Made by a program: the position numbers and the translations under genes. The notes beneath the pieces were generated by a model. It saw only the letters and a list, made by a program, of their open reading frames with translations. It did not search any database and was not told the origin of the DNA. DNA of 38,897 nucleotides. Source: Candidatus Tetragenococcus pullicola (GTDB lineage: Bacteria; Bacillota; Bacilli; Lactobacillales; Enterococcaceae). Shown one piece after another: positions 27,328 through 35,140 of this stretch (position 1 is the first letter of the stretch; each line of letters opens with the position of its first letter). The stretch is taken from positions 1-38,897 of the forward strand of contig DXDB01000182.1 of the NCBI GenBank assembly GCA_019115705.1, given 5' to 3'.

Positions 27328-29164
27328 TCCTTGGCAAGATCGATTTAAACTTCCATTTGGGGCTGTTTTAATCGAAAGTATTGCCCATTTGAACATTGAT
27401 GTGATTGCTGAAAAAGTACTTCATGTCTATTTAGTGATTCATAAAGATGGCGAAGAAATCCAGTACCATGAAATGACAAATCAACAAGAAACATTTTATT
27501 CCTGTGACTATTTTTTTAATTTTGGAACAGGCCTTTATTATTACCATTTTGAAATTGAAACAATAGAAAATAAGCAACAGAAGACCTATTTTTATGGAAC
27601 GACCGCAAAAGGAGGTTTAGGGAAATTATACCCGTCTCAAGCAGAAACTTGGGAGTATCAAATCACGTGTTATAAAAAAGCAGAACCTGCACCAGATTGG
27701 TATAAAAAGGGTATTTTTTATCAAATTTTTCCTGATCGTTTTGCAAAAGGGAATGGAGGAGTCATTTCTCCAAAAAAGAACACTTTTTTGTATGCGACAG
27801 AAAACGATGATCCCTTGTATGTAAAAGATGTAAATGGTGAAATCGTGCGTTGGGATTTTTTTGGTGGGAATTTATCAGGTATTAAGGAAAAGATCCCTTA
27901 TCTAAAAGAATTGGGTATTAGCGGGTTATACTTAAATCCCATTTTTGAAGCCAGTAGCAATCATCGCTATGATACCAGTGATTATATGAAAGTCGATGCA
28001 ATGCTGGGATCAGAAGAAGAATTTACCGAACTAATTCAGTTGCTCCACGCAAATGGAATCCATTTGATTTTAGACGGTGTTTTTAGTCATGTGGGACAAA
28101 ACAGCCGCTATTTTAATCGCAACGGCAACTACGGAGAAACAGTGGGTGCTTATCAAGATCCCCATAGTCCTTATTTTCCTTGGTTTTCCTTTACGGATTA
28201 TCCCAATGACTATACCTCTTGGTGGGGAATCAAGGACTTACCAGAAATCAATAAAGAAAACGCAGCATTTCAAGAGTTTATTTTTGGAGAGGAAGGTGTC
28301 ATCGATAAATGGACTGAGTTAGGGGTAGATGGTTGGCGTTTAGATGTTGCCGATGAATTACCGGATCATTTTATTGCCAGTATCCGTAAACGATTAGAAA
28401 GCTTTTCGGATAAAGTTTTGTTAGGTGAAGTGTGGGAAGATGCCTCGAATAAAATTTCTTATGGAAAAAGACGGCATTATATTTTAGGAGACCATCTTCA
28501 AGGAGTTATGAATTATCCTTTGCGAAATGCGACCATTGAATTACTAACAGAAGCAAAAGGACCAGAAGAAGTTGCCAATTCATTGACACGTTTATATGAA
28601 AATTATCCTCGGGCGATTTTTAATAACAATTTGAATAACATAGGTACCCACGATACAGAACGTATTTTAACCATGCTTTCCAACCATTTAAAAAAATTGG
28701 ATCTTGCCTTTGGAATGATGTTTGTCTTTCCTGGCATTCCGTGTATTTATTATGGCGATGAAGCAGGACTTACAGGTGGCAAAGATCCAGAAAATAGGAA
28801 ATTCTTTCCTTGGGACCACATGAATCCTGATATCTATCGAAGTTGCCATAAGTGGATTGACTATCGTAAGGACAATGATGTATTAATAGAAGGGGATCTG
28901 AGCTTTTTCTTTACGGAGCATTTGTTTGGAATTTTACGACGCTACCAAAATAATTACGTTGCTTATTTGATGAATCCTACTAATTATCCCAAAAAAGTGA
29001 ATGGCAATTTAATTTTTATTGCAGAAGAAACACCAATGATAAAAGAAATACGCCGTCGTTTTTCAAATCGAACCATAGAAGAAAATAGTTATTTATTGAT
29101 TAGTAGTGCCCAGAAAAAAGCGAGTATCGAACAAATTCAACGATCGATGTTAGAAAATGACTAG
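27308..29164 (+). CDS. GH13 alpha-glucan hydrolase (neopullulanase/cyclomaltodextrinase-like)
   Basis: A 618-residue cytoplasmic glycoside hydrolase with no signal peptide. The N-terminal beta-sandwich (about 1-130) resembles the CBM34 found in neopullulanases and maltogenic amylases. The barrel shows IFYQIFPDRFAKGNG, LILDGVFSHVG, nucleophile Asp346 in GWRLDVADELP, acid/base Glu374 in LLGEVWEDA, and Asp449 in GTHDTERIL. In lactobacilli the equivalent place in the glg operon is taken by an amylase/amylopullulanase-type gene, so debranching or maltodextrin hydrolysis is likely. I start at ATG 27308, 6 bases after AAGGGA; the longer frame from 27245 lies inside glgP. Confidence 0.9.
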   Translation: MAIIHYDPWQDRFKLPFGAVLIESIAHLNIDVIAEKVLHVYLVIHKDGEEIQYHEMTNQQETFYSCDYFFNFGTGLYYYHFEIETIENKQQKTYFYGTTAKGGLGKLYPSQAETWEYQITCYKKAEPAPDWYKKGIFYQIFPDRFAKGNGGVISPKKNTFLYATENDDPLYVKDVNGEIVRWDFFGGNLSGIKEKIPYLKELGISGLYLNPIFEASSNHRYDTSDYMKVDAMLGSEEEFTELIQLLHANGIHLILDGVFSHVGQNSRYFNRNGNYGETVGAYQDPHSPYFPWFSFTDYPNDYTSWWGIKDLPEINKENAAFQEFIFGEEGVIDKWTELGVDGWRLDVADELPDHFIASIRKRLESFSDKVLLGEVWEDASNKISYGKRRHYILGDHLQGVMNYPLRNATIELLTEAKGPEEVANSLTRLYENYPRAIFNNNLNNIGTHDTERILTMLSNHLKKLDLAFGMMFVFPGIPCIYYGDEAGLTGGKDPENRKFFPWDHMNPDIYRSCHKWIDYRKDNDVLIEGDLSFFFTEHLFGILRRYQNNYVAYLMNPTNYPKKVNGNLIFIAEETPMIKEIRRRFSNRTIEENSYLLISSAQKKASIEQIQRSMLEND

Positions 29165-29199
29165 TCAAGAAATAGGTCTATATTAAAATTAGCAATTAA

Positions 29200-29236
29200 G
29201 CGACTAAGACTCTTGTGGTGAGTTTTAGTCGTTTTA
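29200..29236 (+). terminator. Terminator of the glycogen operon
   Basis: CGACTAAGACTC pairs with GAGTTTTAGTCG (one G-T) around TTGTGGT, followed by TTTTAT. It sits 36 bases after the last stop of the operon. Confidence 0.78.
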
Positions 29237-29252
29237 TCTAAGAAATTCTATA

Positions 29253-29280
29253 TTGACAAATTTTCAAAGATTGCTATAAT
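29253..29280 (+). promoter_or_regulatory. tRNA-Leu promoter
   Basis: Perfect TTGACA (29253-29258) and TATAAT (29275-29280) with a 16-base spacer and TGC ahead of the -10. It lies 15 bases before the mature tRNA 5' end, so the leader is very short. Confidence 0.9.
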
Positions 29281-29295
29281 AATCTTTGTTGTCAT

Positions 29296-29381
29296 GCGGA
29301 TGTGTTGGAATTGGCAGACAAGCAAGACTAAGGATCTTGTGGGCGGTATCGCTCGTGCGGGTTCAAGTCCCGCCATCCGCA
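29296..29381 (+). tRNA. tRNA-Leu (anticodon AAG)
   Basis: An 86-base class II tRNA. The acceptor stem is GCGGATG/CATCCGC, the anticodon stem CAAGA/TCTTG with loop CTAAGGA (anticodon AAG), the long variable arm GGGCG-gtat-CGCTC, and the T-arm GCGGG-TTCAAGT-CCCGC. The discriminator is A and CCA is not encoded. It reads CUU/CUC leucine codons, probably after A34 is deaminated to inosine. It has its own promoter and terminator. Confidence 0.96.
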
Positions 29382-29393
29382 TTGATAGTTCTA

Positions 29394-29430
29394 GCAATCA
29401 GTAGTAATTAAAACTACTGGTTGCTTTTTT
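29394..29430 (+). terminator. Terminator of tRNA-Leu
   Basis: GCAATCAGTAGT pairs with ACTACTGGTTGC (two G-T) and is followed by TTTTTT, 12 bases after the tRNA 3' end. Confidence 0.85.
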
Positions 29431-29436
29431 GTATGT

Positions 29437-29469
29437 AAAAAATCAGCAGAAAAACTCTCTGCTGATTTT
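29437..29469 (-). terminator. Terminator of the minus-strand disordered-protein gene
   Basis: AAAATCAGCAGA and TCTGCTGATTTT form a perfect stem around GAAAAACTC or a subset of it; on the minus strand it ends in a run of T. It lies 23 bases beyond the stop of that gene. Confidence 0.82.
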
Positions 29470-29492
29470 ATCAATTTCATTAAATTTTTGAC

Positions 29493-30236
29493 TTACTTAA
29501 AATAACTAGTTGAATCAAGGGAGTTGTTTTCTTCAATCATCCCTTTAAGTGAGCGATCTAATACAGAAGATTTATTCTTTTTGGAAGTTTTATATTGTCC
29601 TCTAGTCATCGATACTGGTTCGCTTTTTTCTTGATGATGAAATTTTTGTACGGAAGGGGCGCCTTCTTTTTTTTGTTGGAAAGCCGATGTTTCCGAATCA
29701 AAACGTAAATATTGGTCCGAATCTTTAGTCATTGAACGCAAGAGTTCCTGATCAGAGATTTCTTTATCCTTTTTATCAGGAATGGAAGACGCTGGAATAT
29801 ATTTAGGAACAAAATACGAACGTCCAGAATACTCACGTTTTAAAGAATTATTCGCTGTTTTAGCCGGACGATTCTGAACTTTAATGGTTTGATGTTGATT
29901 TTTTTGATCACCAAAAAGGCGTTTTTTTCCAGAGACTTTCACTTCAGGTTCATGTTTTGTCGCATAATCAGGAAGATTTTCACGGTGATGCTTTAACTCT
30001 TCTCGTTGTTGAATTGATTGACCTGCTTTTTCTTGACTATTACGAGCAGAACGACGGAAAGAACGATTTTCTTCTGGCGTCTTTTTTTGAGTGAGGGGAC
30101 GTTCCTCTTCTTTGGTTAAAATCCAGTTTTCTTCAGAAAAGGGTGTGCGTTCTTCTGTTGGAAGCTTAACGCCTGTTTCATCTGAATAAGCTGGAAAACG
30201 GCTATGTTTGCGTTTGATATCTGTATAATCAGCCAT
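29493..30236 (-). CDS. Hydrophilic, probably disordered protein of unknown function
   Basis: I do not recognise this 247-residue protein. It has no hydrophobic segment or signal peptide, and most of it is Lys, Glu, Gln, Ser, Arg and Asn, which predicts intrinsic disorder. One short island, SYFVPKYIPASSIP (about residues 140-153), is more hydrophobic and could be a docking motif. Near the C-terminus are SSVLDRSLKGMIEE and a final SYFK. Ser/Thr-rich stretches could be kinase targets. AAGGAA lies 9 bases before the ATG. It is monocistronic, convergent with the tRNA-Leu gene and divergent from the aminotransferase gene. It could be a cell-envelope or division accessory factor, but nothing in the sequence proves it. 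Confidence 0.75.
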   Translation of the reverse strand: MADYTDIKRKHSRFPAYSDETGVKLPTEERTPFSEENWILTKEEERPLTQKKTPEENRSFRRSARNSQEKAGQSIQQREELKHHRENLPDYATKHEPEVKVSGKKRLFGDQKNQHQTIKVQNRPAKTANNSLKREYSGRSYFVPKYIPASSIPDKKDKEISDQELLRSMTKDSDQYLRFDSETSAFQQKKEGAPSVQKFHHQEKSEPVSMTRGQYKTSKKNKSSVLDRSLKGMIEENNSLDSTSYFK

Positions 30237-30395
30237 ATATTTTCATTCCTTTTTGTAATCTTTTCTTCATCATACAATACTATTTGAGAAATTACCACTG
30301 AAAGAAAAGAAGATTAATGATGATTTTGGACTGTGGCTAACTATTTTAAAGTCTTACTCTGATAGTGTTCTTTTGAAAAATTTAATTATTTTTTT

Positions 30396-30424
30396 CGCTG
30401 TTATTTTTCAAAGTTTGCTATAAT
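30396..30424 (+). promoter_or_regulatory. Probable alaA promoter
   Basis: TATAAT (30419-30424) with TGC ahead (extended -10). The -35 is not recognisable. The segment CAAAGtTTGCTATAATAA closely resembles that of the tRNA-Leu promoter. Confidence 0.55.
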
Positions 30425-30488
30425 AAATGCTATAAATCGTACAACTTTAAAAAACTATGAAAGTTATTTTTGGAAAGAGGATGGATCC

Positions 30489-31709
30489 ATGAAGGATTTT
30501 GAAAAGTCGATGAAACTTGAAGGTGTCAGCTACGATGTTCGAGGGCCCGTAGTAGAAGAAGCTGATCGTATGCAAGAAGAAGGAATTAGTATTTTAAAAT
30601 TAAATACTGGTAACCCAGCAACTTTTGGGTTTGAAGCACCCAATGAGATCATCCGTGATTTGATCTTAAATGTTCGTGAATCGGAGGGTTACTCTGATTC
30701 TAAGGGAATTTTTTCAGCGAGAAAGGCAATTGAACAGTATTATCAGCTTCAAGACTTTCCTAATATCAGCATCCGTGATATATATACTGGTAATGGGGTC
30801 AGTGAACTGATTACTATGTCGATGCAAGGTCTTTGTAATAATGGCGATGAAATTTTAGTTCCAATGCCTGATTATCCCTTATGGACGGCTTCAGTTTCGT
30901 TAGCAGGAGGAAAGCCGGTTCATTATATTTGTGACGAAGCTAGCGATTGGAATCCTGATATTTCGGACATTCGTTCAAAAGTGACTTCAAAAACAAAAGC
31001 TATCGTCTTAATTAACCCTAACAATCCCACTGGAGCTGTTTATCCTAAAGAAATATTGGAACAAATTGTAGCAGTAGCCCGGGAATTTGATTTGATTATT
31101 TTTTCAGATGAAATTTACGATCGTTTGTTGATGGATGATTACAAGCATATTCCCATTGCAACATTGGCGCCTGATCGACCAGTAGTAACCTTTAGTGGAT
31201 TATCTAAATCTCATCGTGTTGCGGGTTTTCGTGTGGGATGGATGGTTATTAGTGGTGATAAATCGCATATAAAAGATTATATTGAAGGTTTAAATATGCT
31301 TTCTTCGATGCGCCTTTGTTCCAATGTTTTGTCGCAACAAATTATTCAAACAGCTTTAGGTGGCTATCAAAGTATCGATCATTTATTGTTGCCTGGTGGA
31401 AGAATTTATGAACAAAGGGAATATATTTATAAAGCTATCAATGACATACCAGGTTTGTCTGCGGTCAAGCCAAAAGCTGCCTTTTATATGTTTCCTAAAA
31501 TTGATGCAAAACGTTTTAATATCGTCGATGATGAAAAATTTGTATTGGATTTTTTACATGAATACCATATTTTAATGGTTCACGGAGGAGGCTTTAATTG
31601 GCAAGAGCCAGATCATTTTAGAATTGTTTATTTACCAAATGTAGAAGATTTAAAACGAACGGCTCATAAGCTTGAGGAATTTTTATTTTCGTATAAGCAA
31701 AAGAGTTAA
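30489..31709 (+). CDS. alaA: AlaA-type alanine aminotransferase
   Basis: A 406-residue PLP enzyme of aminotransferase class I. It follows E. coli AlaA nearly motif for motif: KLEGVSYDVRGPV, LNTGNPATFGFEAP, SDSKGIFSARKAI, YTGNGVSELI, PMPDYPLWTA, VLINPNNPTGAVYPKE, IIFSDEIYDR, FSGLSKSHRVAGFRVGW (PLP lysine in SLSK-like GLSK), and YMFPKIDAKRFNI. The expected reaction is glutamate plus pyruvate to alanine plus 2-oxoglutarate. It supplies alanine from the pyruvate that PflB also uses. The ATG follows a GAGGATGG-type site. It is ended by a strong terminator shared with the small gene opposite. Confidence 0.9.
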   Translation: MKDFEKSMKLEGVSYDVRGPVVEEADRMQEEGISILKLNTGNPATFGFEAPNEIIRDLILNVRESEGYSDSKGIFSARKAIEQYYQLQDFPNISIRDIYTGNGVSELITMSMQGLCNNGDEILVPMPDYPLWTASVSLAGGKPVHYICDEASDWNPDISDIRSKVTSKTKAIVLINPNNPTGAVYPKEILEQIVAVAREFDLIIFSDEIYDRLLMDDYKHIPIATLAPDRPVVTFSGLSKSHRVAGFRVGWMVISGDKSHIKDYIEGLNMLSSMRLCSNVLSQQIIQTALGGYQSIDHLLLPGGRIYEQREYIYKAINDIPGLSAVKPKAAFYMFPKIDAKRFNIVDDEKFVLDFLHEYHILMVHGGGFNWQEPDHFRIVYLPNVEDLKRTAHKLEEFLFSYKQKS

Positions 31710-31713
31710 TATT

Positions 31714-31754
31714 AAAAGGTGAAGCAAGAAAAATTCTTCTTGCTCCACCTTTTT
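31714..31754. terminator. Bidirectional terminator between alaA and the DUF2187-like gene
   Basis: AAAAGGTG(A)AGCAAGAA pairs with TTCTTGCT(C)CACCTTTT, with one internal mismatch. A-runs and T-runs flank both sides, so it serves both convergent genes. Confidence 0.9.
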
Positions 31755-31755
31755 A

Positions 31756-31935
31756 CTAACTGGCATTTTTTTTACAAATTTTTTTACTGACAATCATGCG
31801 TCCATTATATTTCTCAATCATTTCTTTTGAAGGATTTGCAACTTGAACTAGAAATGAATTTTCATATTCTTGTTCGATGACACCGTCGAATGCTTTGTTT
31901 TCCCAAGTAAAAGTGACACTTGATTTCGTTTCCAA
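31756..31935 (-). CDS. Small DUF2187-like protein
   Basis: A protein of about 59 residues rich in beta-strand pattern, with the segment GVIEQEYENSFLVQVANP followed by GRMIVSKKICKK. This matches the shape of the DUF2187 family in Firmicutes (a short SH3-like or KOW-like fold with a conserved G-V-E-x-V-Y-E-N-S core); function unknown. I prefer the TTG start at 31935, 8 bases after GGAG; a GTG at 31962 gives 68 residues but lacks a ribosome binding site. It is convergent with alaA and divergent from the regulator gene. Confidence 0.65.
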   Translation of the reverse strand: METKSSVTFTWENKAFDGVIEQEYENSFLVQVANPSKEMIEKYNGRMIVSKKICKKNAS

Positions 31936-32008
31936 TAGTTCCACTCCAGTCTGTCGTTTCACAAAACGTATCTTGTTTTACTCAAAGGATGCAAATATTC
32001 CTTTTTGA

Positions 32009-32014
32009 TATAAT
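32009..32014 (+). promoter_or_regulatory. -10 element of the XRE-TPR regulator gene
   Basis: TATAAT preceded by TGA (extended -10 form), 52 bases before the regulator ATG. No clear -35 is seen; a second TACAAT lies at 32019-32024. Confidence 0.45.
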
Positions 32015-32065
32015 ATGGTACAATGATAAAAAAGTGAAATGCGAATTCGTATATTTGGAGGAATT

Positions 32066-32902
32066 ATGGCTGAAAAAGAAAAAAATTTTGGGAGTACTAT
32101 CAAAAAGCTAAGAAAAGAAAATAAGTTGACACAAGAAATGCTGTCCCAAGGAATCTGTGCTCAAAGTGTTTTAAGTAGAATCGAAAGTGGAGAAGAAATC
32201 CCTAATGTCATCGTTTTACAAGAGCTTTGTCGTCGTTTGAATGTAACCATCGATCAAGTGATGCAATCTCAACCAGAAAAATTGCAAAAAGTGACCAAAA
32301 TATTTAATCGAGTTCGTTTTCTGTTTATTCACCATAACTATACAGAAGTACAAGAGGTGTTAAATGAATCCAAGGTGCTCGATTTACTTTATTTAGATAC
32401 TGATTTTCAAATTTATTATTATTATGAAGGGTCTTGTATTTTTTATTTGGATAAGGATTATGAGAATGCGATTCAATCGTTAAAAAAGGGACTAGCGTAT
32501 ACTTATACAAAAGGAAAAAGCAATGTCTCTGCTATGGAAGTTCATATGATGAGTTGCCTTGGGTACATTTATCTTGAATCTGGAAATATGCAAAAAGCTG
32601 GTGGTTACTTAGAACATAGTTACCAATTGATGCAAGAACTTCCAATTGGTCCAGCTTCTTTTGAATTAACAAAAGTTTTCTACCACTATGCTTATTTTTT
32701 ATTTTTGAAAAAGGATTATCAAAAATCTCTTGAAATGTGTCAAAATGGCATTCGTTGGGTACAAGATTGTTGTAGCTATTATTATTTAAAAGAGCTCTTT
32801 TTATTGGCAAGTCAAGTTGGGCAAGCAATGAATAATCAAGCGGTAGATGAAGGATATTTTTCTTTGTATCAATTAGTTGAAAAAATAGACCCAGAGAACT
32901 GA
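32066..32902 (+). CDS. XRE-family transcriptional regulator with TPR-like domain (Rgg/PlcR type)
   Basis: A 278-residue regulator. The N-terminal helix-turn-helix (about residues 8-62) reads GSTIKKLRKENKLTQEMLS and SVLSRIESGEEIPNV, the standard XRE form. The rest (about 70-278) is helical with repeats rich in Tyr and Phe (YYYYEGSCIFYLDKDYENAI, LGYIYLESGNMQKAGGYLE) that look like TPRs. This layout is shared by peptide-binding quorum regulators of the Rgg/PlcR/PrgX group. No obvious pheromone gene is adjacent. Start ATG 32066 follows GGAGG at only 4 bases; the longer frame from 32039 has no such site. The target is unknown; nagA lies downstream on the same strand. Confidence 0.85.
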   Translation: MAEKEKNFGSTIKKLRKENKLTQEMLSQGICAQSVLSRIESGEEIPNVIVLQELCRRLNVTIDQVMQSQPEKLQKVTKIFNRVRFLFIHHNYTEVQEVLNESKVLDLLYLDTDFQIYYYYEGSCIFYLDKDYENAIQSLKKGLAYTYTKGKSNVSAMEVHMMSCLGYIYLESGNMQKAGGYLEHSYQLMQELPIGPASFELTKVFYHYAYFLFLKKDYQKSLEMCQNGIRWVQDCCSYYYLKELFLLASQVGQAMNNQAVDEGYFSLYQLVEKIDPEN

Positions 32903-32972
32903 TTTGATTTTTAATCGAACAGGAAACTTTTTTAATCTTTTTAATGAAACGGATAGTCCATAATTTTTTGTC

Positions 32973-32989
32973 AAATGGTGTAGACCTTT
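32973..32989 (+). promoter_or_regulatory. Probable dre-type operator (NagR/DasR/YvoA, GntR family) upstream of nagA
   Basis: The sequence AAATGGTGTAGACCTTT closely matches the GlcNAc-responsive operator core TGGTnTAGACC, an imperfect palindrome GGT-GTAG-ACC. It lies just ahead of TTGACT (32991-32996), a likely -35. GntR-type NagR repressors bind such sites and are released by glucosamine-6-phosphate or GlcNAc-6-phosphate, so nagA is probably induced by amino sugars. Confidence 0.7.
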
Positions 32990-33053
32990 CTTGACTTTCT
33001 AGTGAATTAGGAGTAGTTTTAAGATGAGAAAAGAAGAAAAGGAGAGACAGTTT

Positions 33054-34199
33054 ATGAAAACTTATGTCAAGGCAGATCGGTTCTTTTTCAATTCTGGTGT
33101 GAAAGAAGCAGGGTATTTAGAGATTTCAAACGGAAATTTTGGTGACTACTGTACGGAAGTTCCCGAAGCAGCGAACATCATCGACCAAAGTGGAAAATGG
33201 ATTGCACCTGGCTTAGTCGATACGCATATTCATGGATTTATGAATCATGATGTCATGGATAACGATGCGGATGGAATCAAAGCGATATCAGAAGGATTAC
33301 TATCTTGTGGTGTCACTTCATTTTTACCTACCACTTTAACTTCAAGTAAGGAAGCTTTAAAAGACGTTGCGGAAACGATTGGTAAGGTATATAAAGAGGT
33401 CTCTGGAGCAAAAATTGAGGGCATCTATTTTGAAGGTCCTTTTTTTACGGAAGAACATAAAGGAGCTCAAAATCCTGCTTATTTTGGTGATCCTGACCTT
33501 GATACTTTTCATGAATGGCAAGAAGCCTCTGGAGGTATTATCAAGAAAATCGCTTTAGCGCCTGAAAGAGAAGGTGTTGAAGAATTTATTAAACAAGTCA
33601 CTGATGAAGGAGTTGTTGTTTCATTAGGACATAGTAGTGCTAATTTAGAGGAAGCAACCAAAGCAGTGGATGCAGGAGCTAGTGTTTTTGTACATGCGTA
33701 TAATGGAATGAGTGGCCTAAACCACCGTGAACCCGGAATGGTCGGTGCGCTACTTTCTTTGAACAATGTTTTCTCTGAATTGATTTGTGATGGTCATCAT
33801 GTTCATCCGAATGCCGCTGATATTTTAATGCAAAAAGTTGGTCATGACCACATTGCACTAATTACAGATTGTATGATGGCAGGCGGTATGCCGGAAGGAA
33901 ATTATAACCTGGGTGAGTTTTCAGTTGTTGTTAAAGATGGGACAGCTCGTCTTCAATCTGGAAGCCTAGCTGGTAGCATTTTAAAACTAAAAGAAGCTAT
34001 CAAAAATGTGGTCGATTGGGGAATCGCCACGCCAGAACAAGCTGTCATGATGGGATCTTATGTACCAGCAGTTAGCTGTAAAATCGACGATACCTGTGGA
34101 TCAATCCAAAAAGGTCGAGCCGCTGATTTTATCGTTTTAGCGCCTGATATGAGTCTTCAAGCAACTTATTTAGATGGAGAAAAACGTTACGAAGTATAG
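33054..34199 (+). CDS. nagA: N-acetylglucosamine-6-phosphate deacetylase (NagA)
   Basis: A 381-residue amidohydrolase-superfamily enzyme that turns GlcNAc-6-phosphate into glucosamine-6-phosphate and acetate, feeding cell-wall recycling and glycolysis. Metal and substrate motifs: APGLVDTHIHGFMNHD, IYFEGPFFTEEHKGAQNP (metal-binding Glu), VVSLGHSSAN, FVHAYNGMSGLNHREPGMVGA and ALITDCMMAGG (catalytic Asp). I start at ATG 33054, 7 bases after AAGGAGAG; the earlier ATG 33024 lies near the expected transcript start. It is a single gene, preceded by a dre-type operator. Confidence 0.96.
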   Translation: MKTYVKADRFFFNSGVKEAGYLEISNGNFGDYCTEVPEAANIIDQSGKWIAPGLVDTHIHGFMNHDVMDNDADGIKAISEGLLSCGVTSFLPTTLTSSKEALKDVAETIGKVYKEVSGAKIEGIYFEGPFFTEEHKGAQNPAYFGDPDLDTFHEWQEASGGIIKKIALAPEREGVEEFIKQVTDEGVVVSLGHSSANLEEATKAVDAGASVFVHAYNGMSGLNHREPGMVGALLSLNNVFSELICDGHHVHPNAADILMQKVGHDHIALITDCMMAGGMPEGNYNLGEFSVVVKDGTARLQSGSLAGSILKLKEAIKNVVDWGIATPEQAVMMGSYVPAVSCKIDDTCGSIQKGRAADFIVLAPDMSLQATYLDGEKRYEV

Positions 34200-34249
34200 A
34201 AAAAATTAGATTAAAAAAAGACTTGCCGATTTTCGGCTTGATAATAGTT

Positions 34250-34290
34250 GGTGTCATTACTAATTTTTTAGTAATGACACCATTTTCTTT
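34250..34290 (+). terminator. Terminator of nagA
   Basis: GGTGTCATTACTAA and TTAGTAATGACACC form a perfect 14-bp stem around TTTT, followed by ATTTTCTTT. It lies 51 bases after the nagA stop. Confidence 0.88.
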
Positions 34291-34348
34291 ATCTACCAAA
34301 AAGTTAATAATTAGGGTAGTAGAGTCAGGTTATTCATAAAGTGGAAAC

Positions 34349-34843
34349 TTAACGAACGATCCCTTTTAGATACTCTATTTTTGGCAAGTCTTTGTTATTA
34401 TTGTGATCTGCTCGGTAACTGTCTTTTGATGAACGTTGGTAGATTTTCAAATACTGTTTTGCAGTTGGTAAATAAAACTGAATATCATCAACTTGGACTA
34501 GTTTTAGCTTTTTTAGTTGAATTCCCGCAAATTTTGGTAGGGAATCCATTGAACCGAACTCCACATTAAAAACTCCGTTATTAAATTCATGTTCATGTAA
34601 GTCGATGAGTTCATACTCTAATTTTTTCATGACATTTTTAATGGTAAACCATTCGTATATTCTATCTTCATCAGGAGCTTCCCAACCTCTTGGATCACCT
34701 TTTACATGAATATCAATATCAGCAGATTGCCAATCCATTTTAGTTAAATATTCCAATCCTAAGGAACCCATCAATAAAGGGGTTATATTTTCTTGATTTA
34801 GTTTTTTAGTGATTCGAAGAAATTCTTTAAATTTATCATTCAT
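34349..34843 (-). CDS. Nucleotidyltransferase-fold protein (MNT/DUF6036-like)
   Basis: A protein of about 164 residues. Near the N-terminus it carries MGSLGLEYLTKMDW followed by SADIDIHV, the G-S...D-x-D signature of the polymerase-beta nucleotidyltransferase fold. Later segments (VFNVEFGSMDSLPKF and FYLPTAKQYLKIYQRSSKD) resemble small cytoplasmic nucleotidyltransferases of unknown substrate. I start at ATG 34843, preceded by GGAGG at 8 bases; the frame opening at 34879 starts upstream of that site. Such proteins can be antitoxin-like partners or housekeeping factors; no HEPN-type partner gene is next to it, so a toxin-antitoxin role is not supported. It is alone on the minus strand. Confidence 0.75.
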   Translation of the reverse strand: MNDKFKEFLRITKKLNQENITPLLMGSLGLEYLTKMDWQSADIDIHVKGDPRGWEAPDEDRIYEWFTIKNVMKKLEYELIDLHEHEFNNGVFNVEFGSMDSLPKFAGIQLKKLKLVQVDDIQFYLPTAKQYLKIYQRSSKDSYRADHNNNKDLPKIEYLKGIVR

Positions 34844-34995
34844 AGCAAAACCTCCAATATTATAGGTATCCTTTAACAATGAATGCTAGCTCAGACAAGA
34901 CGACAGAGTAACGTTTCGATGACTACTTGTTGAAAAGTGCTAATATAAGCATTTTGTCAGTGAGTAAATTTAAGTGTGCTTTTGGGAGGTGAAAA

Positions 34996-35052
34996 ATGAT
35001 TCTGATAGCAGAGAAAAATGGTATGGAAGAAAGAGAAATTTGGAGTAGGTAA
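34996..35052 (+). CDS. Possible 18-residue small ORF
   Basis: A tiny frame encoding MILIAEKNGMEEREIWSR, with a strong ribosome binding site GGGAGG (34984-34989) six bases ahead of the ATG. A clear terminator (35108-35140) follows, so it looks like the end of a real transcript. It may be the start of a larger gene that has been lost, or a genuine small peptide. No family is recognisable. Confidence 0.3.
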   Translation: MILIAEKNGMEEREIWSR

Positions 35053-35107
35053 ATATATCAATTAGAAACTGCTTTAATCAAGTGAGTCCTTCATTTGAGA
35101 ATTTGTA

Positions 35108-35140
35108 TAGCTCTCATACTGAAATGAGAGCTAATTTTTT
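35108..35140 (+). terminator. Terminator serving as the group II intron target
   Basis: TAGCTCTCAT and ATGAGAGCTA form a perfect 10-bp stem around a 6-base loop, then ATTTTTT. The intron begins two or three bases later, the known preference of class C introns. Confidence 0.92.

Noticed and set aside
34349-34843. HEPN-MNT or AbiE-type toxin-antitoxin system
   Set aside because: Only the nucleotidyltransferase-like protein is present; no HEPN or toxin partner flanks it.
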